Positions 8,589 to 17,238 of a stretch of DNA of 64,000 nt are shown piece after piece. How positions within the stretch are numbered: position 1 is the first letter of the stretch; every line of letters begins with the position of its first letter. This stretch comes from Photobacterium chitinilyticum (GTDB lineage Bacteria > Pseudomonadota > Gammaproteobacteria > Enterobacterales > Vibrionaceae): contig NZ_RJLM01000001.1 in NCBI RefSeq assembly GCF_004104355.1, positions 910,711 through 974,710 of the forward strand. Direction: 5' to 3'. The notes under the pieces are model-generated. The model saw nothing but the letters and a program-made list of their open reading frames with translations, was not told where the DNA came from and made no database searches. The position numbers and the translations under genes were made by a program.

Positions 8589-9764
8589 TTAGAAAATGAC
8601 TTTTACGTCTGAAGCCGTCTGAACCGCATCGCTCACAGCCTGTTGGGTCGTGTCGCGACGAGCCAATGCCACACCTAGTCGGCGACGGCCATTAATCTCA
8701 GGTTTGGCGAACAAGCGAACCTGGGTTTGCGGGCGGTCCAGTGCGGTTGCCAGATTATCAAAGCGAATATTATCAGATACCCCTTCGGACAAGACTACTG
8801 CCGATGCCGACGGGCCGAAGTGGTTAATGGAATGAATCGGCAGGCCTAAGAAAGCACGCACATGCAGGGCGAATTCAGAGAGATCCTGAGAGATGAGTGT
8901 GACCATGCCGGTATCATGCGGCCGAGGGGAGACTTCGCTAAACAGAACCTCATCGCCTTTGATAAACAGCTCGACGCCAAACAAACCATAGCCTCCGAGT
9001 GCATTCACCACTTTTTCGGCTACCTGCTGTGCGGCCTGAAGGGCAGCCGCTGACATTTGCTGTGGTTGCCATGACTCGCGGTAGTCGCCATCTTCTTGGC
9101 GGTGTCCAATCGGCTCGCAGAAATGAACGCCATCGACAGCTCTTACGGTGAGCAAGGTAATTTCGTAGTCGAACTCGACAAAACCTTCGACGATTACCCG
9201 GCCTGCGCCGGCACGACCGCCTTCCTGGGCATATTGCCATGCTGACTCGATGTCGGCTGGTGTCTTAATCACGCTTTGCCCTTTGCCGGAAGAGCTCATA
9301 ATCGGCTTGACGACACACGGCGTACCGATGCGTTCGACAGAGGCGGCGAAATCATCAAACTGATCGGAAAATTCATAAGGGGAGGTCGGAATTGCCAGTG
9401 TCTCGGCAGCAAGGCGTCGTATCCCCTCACGGTTCATGGTGAGCTTGGTGGCATTGGCTGTTGGTACGACATTCAGGCCACCGGCCTCGAGTTCAACTAG
9501 TGTGTCGGTCGCAATCGCTTCGATTTCTGGCACAACATAGTGCGGTTGCTCCTGGTGAATAACCTGCTTGAGCGCATCGCTATCGAGCATGTCAATAACA
9601 TGGCTGCGGTGGGCAACTTGCATTGCCGGGGCGTTGGCATAGCGATCAACGGCAATAACTTCAAGACCTAAACGCTGACATTCAATCGCAACTTCTTTTC
9701 CTAGTTCACCGGATCCTAGTAGTAGAACACGGGTTGCATTTGTGCGAGTAGCCGAACCTAACAT
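8589..9764 (-). CDS. purT: formate-dependent GAR transformylase 2
   Basis: PurT (391 residues) makes formyl-GAR from GAR, formate and ATP in de novo purine synthesis, an alternative to PurN. The N-terminal Rossmann-like segment has [19 protein letters not shown] (residues 14-32). An ATP-grasp domain follows, with the [12 protein letters not shown] loop (near 152) and the metal-binding [20 protein letters not shown] stretch. The length is normal. A perfect PurR-type palindrome lies about 60 bp upstream of the start, which fits purine-repressed control. Confidence 0.95.
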   Translation of the reverse strand: MLGSATRTNATRVLLLGSGELGKEVAIECQRLGLEVIAVDRYANAPAMQVAHRSHVIDMLDSDALKQVIHQEQPHYVVPEIEAIATDTLVELEAGGLNVVPTANATKLTMNREGIRRLAAETLAIPTSPYEFSDQFDDFAASVERIGTPCVVKPIMSSSGKGQSVIKTPADIESAWQYAQEGGRAGAGRVIVEGFVEFDYEITLLTVRAVDGVHFCEPIGHRQEDGDYRESWQPQQMSAAALQAAQQVAEKVVNALGGYGLFGVELFIKGDEVLFSEVSPRPHDTGMVTLISQDLSEFALHVRAFLGLPIHSINHFGPSASAVVLSEGVSDNIRFDNLATALDRPQTQVRLFAKPEINGRRRLGVALARRDTTQQAVSDAVQTASDVKVIF

Positions 9765-9823
9765 CGAGTTTCCTTACGATAAGTATTGATACTGAGGCTG
9801 ATCATACAGGATTTTAATTATCG

Positions 9824-9837
9824 CGCAAACGTTTGCG
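9824..9837 (-). promoter_or_regulatory. PurR operator upstream of purT
   Basis: CGCAAAC / GTTTGCG is a perfect 14-bp palindrome identical to the core of the PurR box, placed 60 bp before the purT ATG. PurR control of purT is established in enterobacteria. Confidence 0.85.
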
Positions 9838-9981
9838 TTGGTGTGCGAATAGGTCTAGCTATAGGATCTGACACGGTATTTGCTTTGTAAAATTTCTGTC
9901 ATGATTACAGGGGAGCTATCGAGTCTGTGGTTGTTTTTGGTTAACGTATGCCCATTATTCGTTACCGGCAGTATCATTGCG

Positions 9982-10380
9982 ATGAAAAAAATATTACTAG
10001 GCTTGGCTCTTACCCTTTCACTCTCTGCACATGCTTCACAAAGCGTTGGCGTGTTTTTCGGCAGCCCGATGAGTGGTATCCAATACAAGCAGAATGACTT
10101 GCGATTCTCGATCGGCCTAGATGATTTTGGTGTTGCGGTAGATAAAACCTTTAACTTAGGCACGCTGGTAAACAAGCCAGAGCTTAACAGCATGTATACC
10201 TTCGTAGGGGCACAATATGTCGACGACAAAAATGACAAGCTAGGTGTGCGCTCAGGCGTTGGGTTTCAGGTACCAGTCAGCCAGTTCGAGCTGTATGGCG
10301 AAGTCGGCCCGACACTTTATGTTGTTGAAGATGTCGATCTTGAGCTAGAAGGCGCGCTGGGTGTTCGCTACCGCTTCTAA
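9982..10380 (+). CDS. small exported outer-membrane-like protein
   Basis: This 132-residue protein begins MKKILLGLALTLSLSAHAS, a clear signal peptide cleaved after AHA. The mature part alternates short hydrophobic strands with glycine turns and ends ...GALGVRYRF. A terminal aromatic after beta-strands is typical of outer-membrane beta-barrels. The protein is too short for a large barrel, so it may be a small 6-8 strand protein. ATG 9982 is chosen over the earlier in-frame codon at 9880, because the signal peptide begins here. A terminator follows at 10411. Function unknown. Confidence 0.7.
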   Translation: MKKILLGLALTLSLSAHASQSVGVFFGSPMSGIQYKQNDLRFSIGLDDFGVAVDKTFNLGTLVNKPELNSMYTFVGAQYVDDKNDKLGVRSGVGFQVPVSQFELYGEVGPTLYVVEDVDLELEGALGVRYRF

Positions 10381-10407
10381 TACTATTCAGGACAGCGTAA
10401 ATTGTGA

Positions 10408-10436
10408 AAAGGCTGGGTAGTCCCCAGCCTTTTTGT
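10408..10436 (+). terminator. bidirectional terminator
   Basis: GGCTGGG / CCCAGCC with a 5-nt loop is flanked by AAAA and TTTTT. It lies between the convergent barrel-like gene and the TAXI gene. Confidence 0.8.
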
Positions 10437-10466
10437 CATTCTGAATCTGACGCGGGTCGATATTAG

Positions 10467-11435
10467 TTAGTTAATTAATTTAGCTTCCTGATAATACTGT
10501 TTGGCACCATCGTGTAGTGGTGCTGATAGGCCATCGTTAACCATTTCTTCTTTTTTCAGGTTGGCAAAGGCAGGGTGGAGTCTTCGGAACGTGTCGAAAT
10601 TACTGAATACAGCTTTAACTACCTGATAAATAATTTCTTTATCTACCTGCGCCGATGAAACAAATGTGGCTCCGACACCAAAGGTCTTCACATCTTGAGC
10701 TGTGCCTTTGTACATCCCTCCGGGCACTGTCGCAATGCGATAAAAATCATTTTCTGTAACTAACTTGTCGACCACCGGACCGGACACTTCTACGATAACG
10801 CTATTACAAGACGTCGTTGCTTCTTTGATAGCACCGCTTGGGTGGCCTACGGTATAGATCATTGCATCGATCTTGTTATCGCAAAGGGCTTTTGATTGCT
10901 CGGATGCTTTGAGTTCGGAGACTAGGGCAAAGTCTTTGTGAGTCCAGCCGAGGGCTTTCATCAACACTTCCATGGTTCCTCGCTGGCCGGAGCCCGGGTT
11001 GCCGATGTTAACGCGTTTGCCTTTTAAATCTGTGAACGTTTTTATGCCGGAGTCAGCTCTGGCAACAATAGTAAATGGTTCGGGGTGAATAGAAAAAACG
11101 GCGCGAAGCGATTTGAAAGGGCCGTTATTGGCAAATTTACTGGTGCCATTGTAGGCATGGTACTGCCAGTCTGATTGGGCGATACCCAAATCGAGTTCAC
11201 CAGCGCGGATTGTATTGATGTTGTAGATTGAGCCGCCAGTACTTTCTACTGAACAACGTACGCCATGGTCTTTGCGATCTTTGTTGACCAGCCGACAAAT
11301 GGCACCGCCTGTAGGGTAATAGACACCAGTCACGCCGCCAGTGCCAATGGTGATAAATGAATCTGCGCGAGCGGTTATCGAAAAGAGCAAAGAAATAATG
11401 CTGAGAAAAATAGACGTTAAACCAAGTTGCTTCAT
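10467..11435 (-). CDS. TAXI-family TRAP solute-binding protein
   Basis: This periplasmic substrate-binding protein of 322 residues has a signal peptide ending SITARA. Then comes [25 protein letters not shown], the hallmark start of TAXI (TRAP-associated extracytoplasmic immunogenic) proteins, and later [22 protein letters not shown]. Such proteins usually deliver dicarboxylates or glutamate-type ligands to a fused TRAP membrane subunit. No TRAP permease gene is adjacent, so the partner must be elsewhere or this is an orphan receptor. The ligand cannot be predicted. Confidence 0.88.
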   Translation of the reverse strand: MKQLGLTSIFLSIISLLFSITARADSFITIGTGGVTGVYYPTGGAICRLVNKDRKDHGVRCSVESTGGSIYNINTIRAGELDLGIAQSDWQYHAYNGTSKFANNGPFKSLRAVFSIHPEPFTIVARADSGIKTFTDLKGKRVNIGNPGSGQRGTMEVLMKALGWTHKDFALVSELKASEQSKALCDNKIDAMIYTVGHPSGAIKEATTSCNSVIVEVSGPVVDKLVTENDFYRIATVPGGMYKGTAQDVKTFGVGATFVSSAQVDKEIIYQVVKAVFSNFDTFRRLHPAFANLKKEEMVNDGLSAPLHDGAKQYYQEAKLIN

Positions 11436-11550
11436 ATCAGGATCCTCTGAGTAACAAACTTCTCCGTACGATTGGAAAGTATAGGAGAGATAGCGTAACT
11501 CTTTCAGTTTCTTCGTAAAACAAGTTGGTGAACAACGTTACTGCCGAGGA

Positions 11551-11580
11551 AAGAAATCCCCGCCGAGGCGGGGATTTCTT
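11551..11580 (-). terminator. strong bidirectional terminator
   Basis: AAGAAATCCCCGC and GCGGGGATTTCTT form a 13-bp stem around CGAG. It sits immediately after the stop of the EamA gene on the minus strand. Confidence 0.85.
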
Positions 11581-11587
11581 AGGGTTG

Positions 11588-12490
11588 TCAGGATTTGGCA
11601 GGCTTTCTTGTAACGACGGCCTTTTTATTTTCCCATTGGGTAATAAAGGCGACGGAGGCAACAATAATTGCGGCACCAAGCCAAAGGCGGCCCGGAGGAA
11701 CCCAGCCGAAGACAATCCAGCCAGCCAATACATTCAGGGGAAGCTTGGCATGGTCAAAGGGCTGGACAAAAGATGCATCGGCAACGGCATAGGCTTTCGC
11801 AATGGCCCATTGAGCCAGTGCCGTCAGCAAACCGGCCCCAGCAAGCAGAGCCCAAGTTAGCCCTTGTGTTGGCATAGTGAAGTCCGGTGCCGCGAGAAAT
11901 ACATTGAAAGGTGTGATCAGAAGCAGCAGATAGACCACCATGGTTGTTGGCGAGTCATCAACAGACATTTTTTTTACCATCAGCGAATAGCATGCCCAGA
12001 AGAAGGCGGCACCGATAGGTAGCATGGATGCCCAGCTGAATGTGTCTCCCCACGGTTCAAGAATGATCATCGCACCCACAAAGCCTGCTAATGTGGCTGC
12101 CCAGCGTGCGGTTCCCACTTTTTCCTTCAGGAAGAGTCCTGAACCGATAGTCGCAAACAGTGGCGAAGTCATCAGCAGCGCGATGCCCTGCCAGATAGGG
12201 ACCGGATAGGCAAGTGCCCACAGCCAGAGCTGGATGCCTATTACAGAAAGAAATACGCGCAGACAGTGCATACCAAAATGCTTGGTTTGCAACGCTTGCC
12301 GAAGGCCAAGGGTTCTTAGCCACGGAAAAATGGCTATCAAGGCGATGAAGTATTGTATTAGCGCAACGGTTGTCGACGGCAGGTGAAGCATGACACTCAA
12401 GTACTGAGCCAAGCTATTGACGATAGCGAAGGCAAGCCCTGCGGTTAACATCCAGCTGGCGCCCTGGATCGGATTGTGATGATGTGACAT
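11588..12490 (-). CDS. EamA/DMT-family permease
   Basis: This 300-residue inner-membrane protein has about ten hydrophobic helices arranged as two EamA repeats (residues roughly 10-140 and 150-285), the layout of drug/metabolite transporters. It begins MSHHHNPIQGASWMLTAGLAFAI. The second repeat contains PIGAAFFWACYSLMVKKMS. The substrate is unknown; relatives export amino acids or metabolites. The gene stands alone with a strong terminator directly after its stop. Confidence 0.85.
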   Translation of the reverse strand: MSHHHNPIQGASWMLTAGLAFAIVNSLAQYLSVMLHLPSTTVALIQYFIALIAIFPWLRTLGLRQALQTKHFGMHCLRVFLSVIGIQLWLWALAYPVPIWQGIALLMTSPLFATIGSGLFLKEKVGTARWAATLAGFVGAMIILEPWGDTFSWASMLPIGAAFFWACYSLMVKKMSVDDSPTTMVVYLLLLITPFNVFLAAPDFTMPTQGLTWALLAGAGLLTALAQWAIAKAYAVADASFVQPFDHAKLPLNVLAGWIVFGWVPPGRLWLGAAIIVASVAFITQWENKKAVVTRKPAKS

Positions 12491-12570
12491 GAATAAAGAT
12501 GACAGTATTGGTAATAAAATCTTACGGCATCATACCCCTGCAAATGAAAGGATGAAACTGATTTAAAAAG

Positions 12571-12597
12571 AAAAACCGCCATCGGGCGGTTTTTTTG
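12571..12597 (-). terminator. terminator downstream of cdd
   Basis: AAAACCGCC / GGCGGTTTT with loop ATCG, with T-runs on both strands. It ends the yohJ-yohK-cdd unit on the minus strand. Confidence 0.85.
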
Positions 12598-12635
12598 ATA
12601 GTTAGATTATTAGACAGAACGTCTATGCAGCTAGA

Positions 12636-13523
12636 TTAAGCCGCGACATATGTAAGCGGTACATCTGGGTTTAGTGCTTCCAGTGTGTTCTGTGTATCAG
12701 CCAGGTGGCTGATTGTGCTGTCTGATTTCTCCACCAGTGCGGCTTCTTCAATTTCAGATAGCGGGTAGCCGGCCATATTCATGTTAACAAGCGCAACTTG
12801 AAGCGGTGGAAGGCTTGGGTTAAAAGCGGCATTCTCGGCATACATGCCGATGAAAGTCTTGCCGTCTTTCGCTTTCAGGGCAACGCCACTGAAGTTTTTG
12901 GTGTAAGGAGCATGAGAGCCGTTTGCTGCTGCACAAGCTTGCTTAATCAATGCTTCGGTAGCATCCGTATTCATGCCGTGATCAACTTTAGCCAGCAGGG
13001 CATCGGTAATATTCAGATCGGCCGGACCAAACGACTCAGGCAAGTATTCCTGTAGGCTTTTCGCGGCACGTTCAGGTAACTGGACAACCAGGCTATTTGC
13101 TGTAGTCAGCTCGTTCATGAACTGACGACAGTGGCCACATGGGCTGTAGTTAATGGTGATGTCGGAAATACCCGCTTCGCCTTTAACCCAGGCATGGCTG
13201 ATTGCAGACTGTTCTGCGTGAATGGTCTGAGCCAGCGATGCGCCGACAAATTCCATGTTGGCACCGAAGTAAAGACGACCGGATTCACCGCGAACAATGG
13301 CACCTACGAAGAAGTTGGAAATCGGAGCAACGGAATAGGCAGCAGCAACAGGAAGCAGAGCAACACGCAATTCACTGTCCGTCATCTGTGTTTTAGTGAG
13401 CAGTTGGTCGAACACTTCTGGGCTCAAAGTTGCATCAAAGTTCGCATCTTCTAAAACAGGCTTAAGTGCAGTCGCCAGATCAGAGGGTAAAGCGCCTAAA
13501 GCTTCCATCACTTTAGTATGCAT
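12636..13523 (-). CDS. cdd: cytidine deaminase
   Basis: Cdd (295 residues) deaminates cytidine and deoxycytidine to uridine forms in pyrimidine salvage. It is the long, two-domain form known from enterobacteria and vibrios. The zinc site is visible: H102 and catalytic E104 in HAEQ, and C129 and C132 in PCGHC. These are the same positions as in the E. coli enzyme. It lies downstream of yohK/yohJ, the same neighbourhood as in E. coli, and a perfect CRP site precedes its start by about 60 bp, matching known catabolite control of cdd. Confidence 0.95.
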   Translation of the reverse strand: MHTKVMEALGALPSDLATALKPVLEDANFDATLSPEVFDQLLTKTQMTDSELRVALLPVAAAYSVAPISNFFVGAIVRGESGRLYFGANMEFVGASLAQTIHAEQSAISHAWVKGEAGISDITINYSPCGHCRQFMNELTTANSLVVQLPERAAKSLQEYLPESFGPADLNITDALLAKVDHGMNTDATEALIKQACAAANGSHAPYTKNFSGVALKAKDGKTFIGMYAENAAFNPSLPPLQVALVNMNMAGYPLSEIEEAALVEKSDSTISHLADTQNTLEALNPDVPLTYVAA

Positions 13524-13582
13524 GAGTTGTTACTCCGTATTGTGTATGGAGAAACATTGTAGGCGTAGGGATTAATTCTATG

Positions 13583-13598
13583 TGTGATCTTTATCACA
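13583..13598 (-). promoter_or_regulatory. CRP site upstream of cdd
   Basis: TGTGA-N6-TCACA is a perfect cAMP-CRP half-site pair located 60-75 bp before the cdd ATG. CRP activation of cdd is established in E. coli. Confidence 0.85.
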
Positions 13599-13728
13599 GA
13601 TAGGTAAACATCGTTACACTCATTACACAATTGAGAGTGGTGTCACACAGATTTTATTTCTTGTATCTTTATTTTTCAATGAGTTAACGATGTATACGAT
13701 TACCTAATATAAGTGCGTACTTTGCTTT

Positions 13729-14409
13729 CTAGCTGAATATTTTCAAGATCAGCGGAAAAAGCGCCGGAGCGAGGAGAGAAGTCATCACGCCGCATATAAC
13801 AAGAGCTAACGAGCTGAACGCACCATCCTGATAGTTTTCTTCTGCTGCCTTGGCCGTGCCAAGTGCATGGGATACCGTTCCCATTGTCAGGCCTTTGGCG
13901 ATGGGGGCTTCAATACCGACCAACCGGAATAGGGGGTAACCTAATACGGCTCCAAACAAGCCTGCGATGATAACCATGATAGCAGCAATCGCAGGGACGC
14001 CGCCAATCTGCTCTGAAACGGCCATCGCAATAGGCGTGGTGACAGATTTTGGCAGAATACTCGCAGTCAGTTGGGGATCGGCACCAAGAGAGAGTGCAAT
14101 TCCGGCACCGGTAACCATGGACAACACGCTGCCGGTAAGACAGGCGGTGAAAATGATTTTCCATTTCTGTCTGATTTGTGACAGTTGCTCATAAAGCGGA
14201 AATGCGAGTGCAACAACAGCGGGTTCAAGCAGGTAGTTCAGCCATTTGTTTTGTTCAAAGTAGGTTTCATAAGGGACATTCAACCATATCAGCAGAGGGA
14301 TGATAATCAGCAGGCAAATCAACAGAGGATTAACGACAGGATGTTGAATGTATTTTGAGATATACCGAGCAAGATAGAAAATAACTAATGTAGCAGCCAA
14401 CCAGATCAT
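13729..14409 (-). CDS. yohK: LrgB/CidB-family membrane protein
   Basis: This 226-residue multi-span membrane protein has the LrgB signature (LNYLLEPAVVALAFPLYEQ, LPKSVTTPIAMAVSEQIGG, GTVSHALGTAKA). The family works with LrgA/CidA partners as a holin-like or metabolite-transporting pair. In E. coli YohJK is linked to cytidine/3-hydroxypropionate export and sits beside cdd. The ATG overlaps the stop of the upstream yohJ-like gene by one base, showing translational coupling. Confidence 0.9.
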   Translation of the reverse strand: MIWLAATLVIFYLARYISKYIQHPVVNPLLICLLIIIPLLIWLNVPYETYFEQNKWLNYLLEPAVVALAFPLYEQLSQIRQKWKIIFTACLTGSVLSMVTGAGIALSLGADPQLTASILPKSVTTPIAMAVSEQIGGVPAIAAIMVIIAGLFGAVLGYPLFRLVGIEAPIAKGLTMGTVSHALGTAKAAEENYQDGAFSSLALVICGVMTSLLAPALFPLILKIFS

Positions 14410-14747
14410 TATTTTTCCTTGTAGTGAGTTGCCACGCCAATAACCAGAAAAACAATCAGGCTGCTGCCAATGGTGCTGAGTAAGATAGGTAAGGTATTTG
14501 CGGAGAGTAAATCAAGGTAGTTCATCAGGCCGACGCCCACAGGGACGAACAACAATGCCATGTGCCGGATGAGCAGGTGGCAACTTTCTTTCGCCCAGCA
14601 AGCAGGGATAAGCCCCATAGAAAGAACGACAAACAGAAGCAGCATGCCAATAATACTGCCGGGTATTGCCAGCTGAGTTACATGCTGTATCGCCTTGCCA
14701 ATAAACAGGCAAACAAGAATGATAGAAAAGGAACGTAGATACGCCAT
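14409..14747 (-). CDS. yohJ: LrgA/CidA-family membrane protein
   Basis: This 112-residue protein has four hydrophobic helices and the LrgA/CidA motif IPGSIIGMLLLFVVL. It is the partner of the LrgB-type protein encoded directly downstream, and the two genes share one base. A CRP-like site lies 47 bp upstream of the ATG, so the pair and cdd are probably both under cAMP-CRP. Confidence 0.9.
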   Translation of the reverse strand: MAYLRSFSIILVCLFIGKAIQHVTQLAIPGSIIGMLLLFVVLSMGLIPACWAKESCHLLIRHMALLFVPVGVGLMNYLDLLSANTLPILLSTIGSSLIVFLVIGVATHYKEK

Positions 14748-14793
14748 GAGCCTTTATTCCAAACGAGGAGACTCATTCATCATACAAAACAAA

Positions 14794-14809
14794 TGTGATC
14801 TAAGCCACA
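14794..14809 (-). promoter_or_regulatory. CRP-like site upstream of yohJ
   Basis: TGTGA-N6-CCACA is one mismatch from a perfect CRP site and lies 47-62 bp before the yohJ ATG. Confidence 0.65.
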
Positions 14810-14837
14810 AAAAAATCGCACGGAAAAGTACTACTTT

Positions 14838-15368
14838 CTAGAAGTTTGAAACGATAACGATAGCAACACCGGCAGCAGCGAGTAACAGCACGGAAATCTT
14901 GTGCAATAAGCTGTATTTCACGATGTGCTCAGTGGCTGACTCTAGTTTTTGTTCCGGTGCGCTATCAACCGACAACCGCGGCTGTTTGTTAAAGGTATGG
15001 ACAAGTCGGCATGTTTTGTCGGGCAGGGGAACACGAAAACCAAAGTTAGGAATAACCTCAATCGGAATCGACATGCTACCGTTGTTTTCGAGCTTTTGGG
15101 TGAGAGAAATTAGCAAGGTGTTCAGATCGAAGTGGTTGTTGTTCTCGTTATCGTAGGGATCAAGCTGAGTGAATGTTTTATCAAACAGTGACTGTGCACA
15201 GATCACTTCACCGGCAAAATAGCACAGTGTCTCCAACAGGCGCGATTCGTGAACGGTTAGTTCGGTCTCGGTGTTGTCTTGCCATACTAACAAACGCAGA
15301 TCGGGTTCAAAATCCACAGTTTCAAAACGATAGCAACGTGTTAATGCTTTTGTTGTCATATCAACCAC
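14838..15368 (-). CDS. ToxR/CadC-like membrane-anchored regulator
   Basis: The 176-residue protein has an N-terminal winged-helix DNA-binding domain of the Trans_reg_C type. It includes ETELTVHESRLLETLCYF and ...VIPNFGFRVPLP, where the usual R-G-x-G-Y-x-F wing is replaced by N-F-G-F-R-V. A linker and one C-terminal membrane helix (about 157-174, LLHKISVLLLAAAGVAIVIV) follow. The layout resembles ToxR/CadC but has almost no periplasmic domain, only one or two residues after the helix. It would bind DNA from the inner membrane; target and signal are unknown. Confidence 0.7.
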   Translation of the reverse strand: MVDMTTKALTRCYRFETVDFEPDLRLLVWQDNTETELTVHESRLLETLCYFAGEVICAQSLFDKTFTQLDPYDNENNNHFDLNTLLISLTQKLENNGSMSIPIEVIPNFGFRVPLPDKTCRLVHTFNKQPRLSVDSAPEQKLESATEHIVKYSLLHKISVLLLAAAGVAIVIVSNF

Positions 15369-15502
15369 TTAAATTCAAATATATTTGGACTCAGACTGCT
15401 AGGCTGCATGAGTAAAATCTGACTTTCATTCAGATACCTTCGTTATAAGTGTTGTTGGCAATCGCGGTAAGTTCAAACGTCGAAAACAGGATAATGTCTC
15501 AA

Positions 15503-15537
15503 TAAAAAGCCCTCCGGTTTCGATAGCCGGAGGGCTT
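15503..15537 (-). terminator. terminator after sbcB
   Basis: AAGCCCTCCGG and CCGGAGGGCTT make an 11-bp stem. On the minus strand the T-run follows directly, so it terminates sbcB transcription. Confidence 0.8.
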
Positions 15538-15614
15538 GGATAAAATAACAAGGTATTACGGAGAGTTAGCCAGCAATAAATCAATGCATTGTGATAAATG
15601 CGATTACTGGCTCT

Positions 15615-17036
15615 CTACACCAAGCTGTCTACATATTCATACACCGCCTTGAGGATCGCCATTTTTGCCTCGTCGGCTTGGTGGGTCATGGCTATAGACT
15701 CAAGGTTTTCCATATAGGCCGGCAGATTGGATTCAAAGTAGTCCTGACAATGGTGCTTCCATTGTTGCTGTTCTTTGAAATCCAGCGTCATCGGGTAGTT
15801 TCTGGCACGGTAACGGAACAGTAACGGCCTTATGCGCTTGTCGTCGACGTTTAGTTCAAGCTTTGCAAGCTCTTCTGGTGCAGTTTCGCGGATAATATCG
15901 ATAGTCGAGCGATCGGCTGTCGAGAAGAAACCATCGTACAGCATGGCATCGACATTGTTATTGGCGCTGTATTCGCGCTCGACACCATAGATTGCCAGCA
16001 GCTTTTCACGGATCTCGGGATGAGATTTCAACAGCTGTAGATTTTTGAGGCATTGTTGACGGTCGATCCCAATCCGCTCTGCATCTTCTGCTTTCAGCGT
16101 TTTGGCCGGAGCCAGTACCGGACACTTGTTAAGGTGAACTAGCTTAAGTGGGATCGGCAGCTCATCAGGCCCCAGATCAGCTCGCTTGGTATACAGCCTT
16201 TCACGCAAGGTATCGGCATCTAGCTCAATCAACGGAGTAGGGTCCATTGCAAGATTTACCGTGATCACGGCATTCTTGTTATCCGGATGCCAGGCCATTG
16301 GCACAATCCAGCTGGTATTGCCGCACCCGACACCGAACATACCTGATACATGTACTAGTGGCGTTAGCTCGACAATATCAATAAGCTCCTGCAGCTTGCG
16401 CTTGTGACGCAGGTTAAACAGGTAGTCAAACAGCTTAGGTTGGTTTTGCTTCAGGATCTTCGCCAGTTCAATAGTGGCGTAAACATCGGCCATCGCATCG
16501 TGGGCATTGGCATGCTCGATGCCGTTGGCTACTGATAAGTGCTCCAGCTTGAAACTCGGCAAACCATCTTCGTTATCTGGCCAGTTGACCCCTTCCGGCC
16601 TTAATGCGTAGCAGGTACGCATAATATCCAGCAGATCCCAGCGTGAGTTACCGTTCTGCCACGCCCATGCGTATGGGTCGAAGAAGTTACGATACAGGGT
16701 GTAACGGGTAACCTCATCATCGAAGCGTACATTATTATAGCCAATCACACAGGTATTCGGCTTAGAGAGCTCGGCGTGAATTTGAGCAATAAACTCCGGC
16801 TCCGGCAGTCCTTTCTCGTGGGCTTCCTGAGGAGTAATGCCGGTGATCAGGCACGCTTCAGGCGAAGGAAGGTAATCCACTGGCGGTTTGCAGTAGATAA
16901 CCAGCGGTTCACCGATGATGTTGAGATCCATATCGGTACGCACACCTGCAAACTGGCACGGGCGGTCAGTTGAAGGTGTTGCGCCAAATGTTTCATAATC
17001 CAGCCAAAACAAAGTTGGCTCATTTGTCTTATTCAT
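15615..17036 (-). CDS. sbcB: exodeoxyribonuclease I
   Basis: This 473-residue exonuclease degrades single-stranded DNA 3' to 5' and acts in mismatch repair and recombination. The DEDD nuclease core is visible: FWLDYETFG near residue 10 (D-x-E), later GYNNVRFDDEVTRYTLYRNFFDPY, and ANAHDAMADVYATIELAKIL for the HxxxD motif. The C-terminal SH3-like and helical regions characteristic of ExoI follow. The length is normal. It is the last core gene before the accessory island, which begins just upstream of its start. Confidence 0.95.
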   Translation of the reverse strand: MNKTNEPTLFWLDYETFGATPSTDRPCQFAGVRTDMDLNIIGEPLVIYCKPPVDYLPSPEACLITGITPQEAHEKGLPEPEFIAQIHAELSKPNTCVIGYNNVRFDDEVTRYTLYRNFFDPYAWAWQNGNSRWDLLDIMRTCYALRPEGVNWPDNEDGLPSFKLEHLSVANGIEHANAHDAMADVYATIELAKILKQNQPKLFDYLFNLRHKRKLQELIDIVELTPLVHVSGMFGVGCGNTSWIVPMAWHPDNKNAVITVNLAMDPTPLIELDADTLRERLYTKRADLGPDELPIPLKLVHLNKCPVLAPAKTLKAEDAERIGIDRQQCLKNLQLLKSHPEIREKLLAIYGVEREYSANNNVDAMLYDGFFSTADRSTIDIIRETAPEELAKLELNVDDKRIRPLLFRYRARNYPMTLDFKEQQQWKHHCQDYFESNLPAYMENLESIAMTHQADEAKMAILKAVYEYVDSLV

Positions 17037-17157
17037 AGTGTTTTCCAGAAACCACCGAATTCATATTAAGTGTTTGTTCTAACAGTGGCTTTTCAATGCT
17101 ATACTGTGCAAATATACAGTAGTTAATTCCTGCGCAATTACGTTTGGGATTTGCATT

Positions 17158-17200
17158 TGCGTCCAAATCTGCGTCCAAAATGTTGCGCCTTGCGTCCAAA
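17158..17200 (+). repeat. three direct repeats before the integrase gene
   Basis: TGCGTCCAAA occurs at 17158-17167, 17170-17179 and 17191-17200, and a looser fourth copy (TAGTGTCCATT) follows. Short direct repeats just upstream of a tyrosine recombinase gene often act as arm-type integrase sites or as operators. Which role applies here is inference. Confidence 0.6.
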
Positions 17201-17238
17201 ACTAGTGTCCATTCAGGGAACGAAAACAAGGTGTTAGT

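Noticed and set aside
9276-9500. Plus-strand ORF within purT
   Set aside because: It is antisense to the conserved ATP-grasp reading frame.
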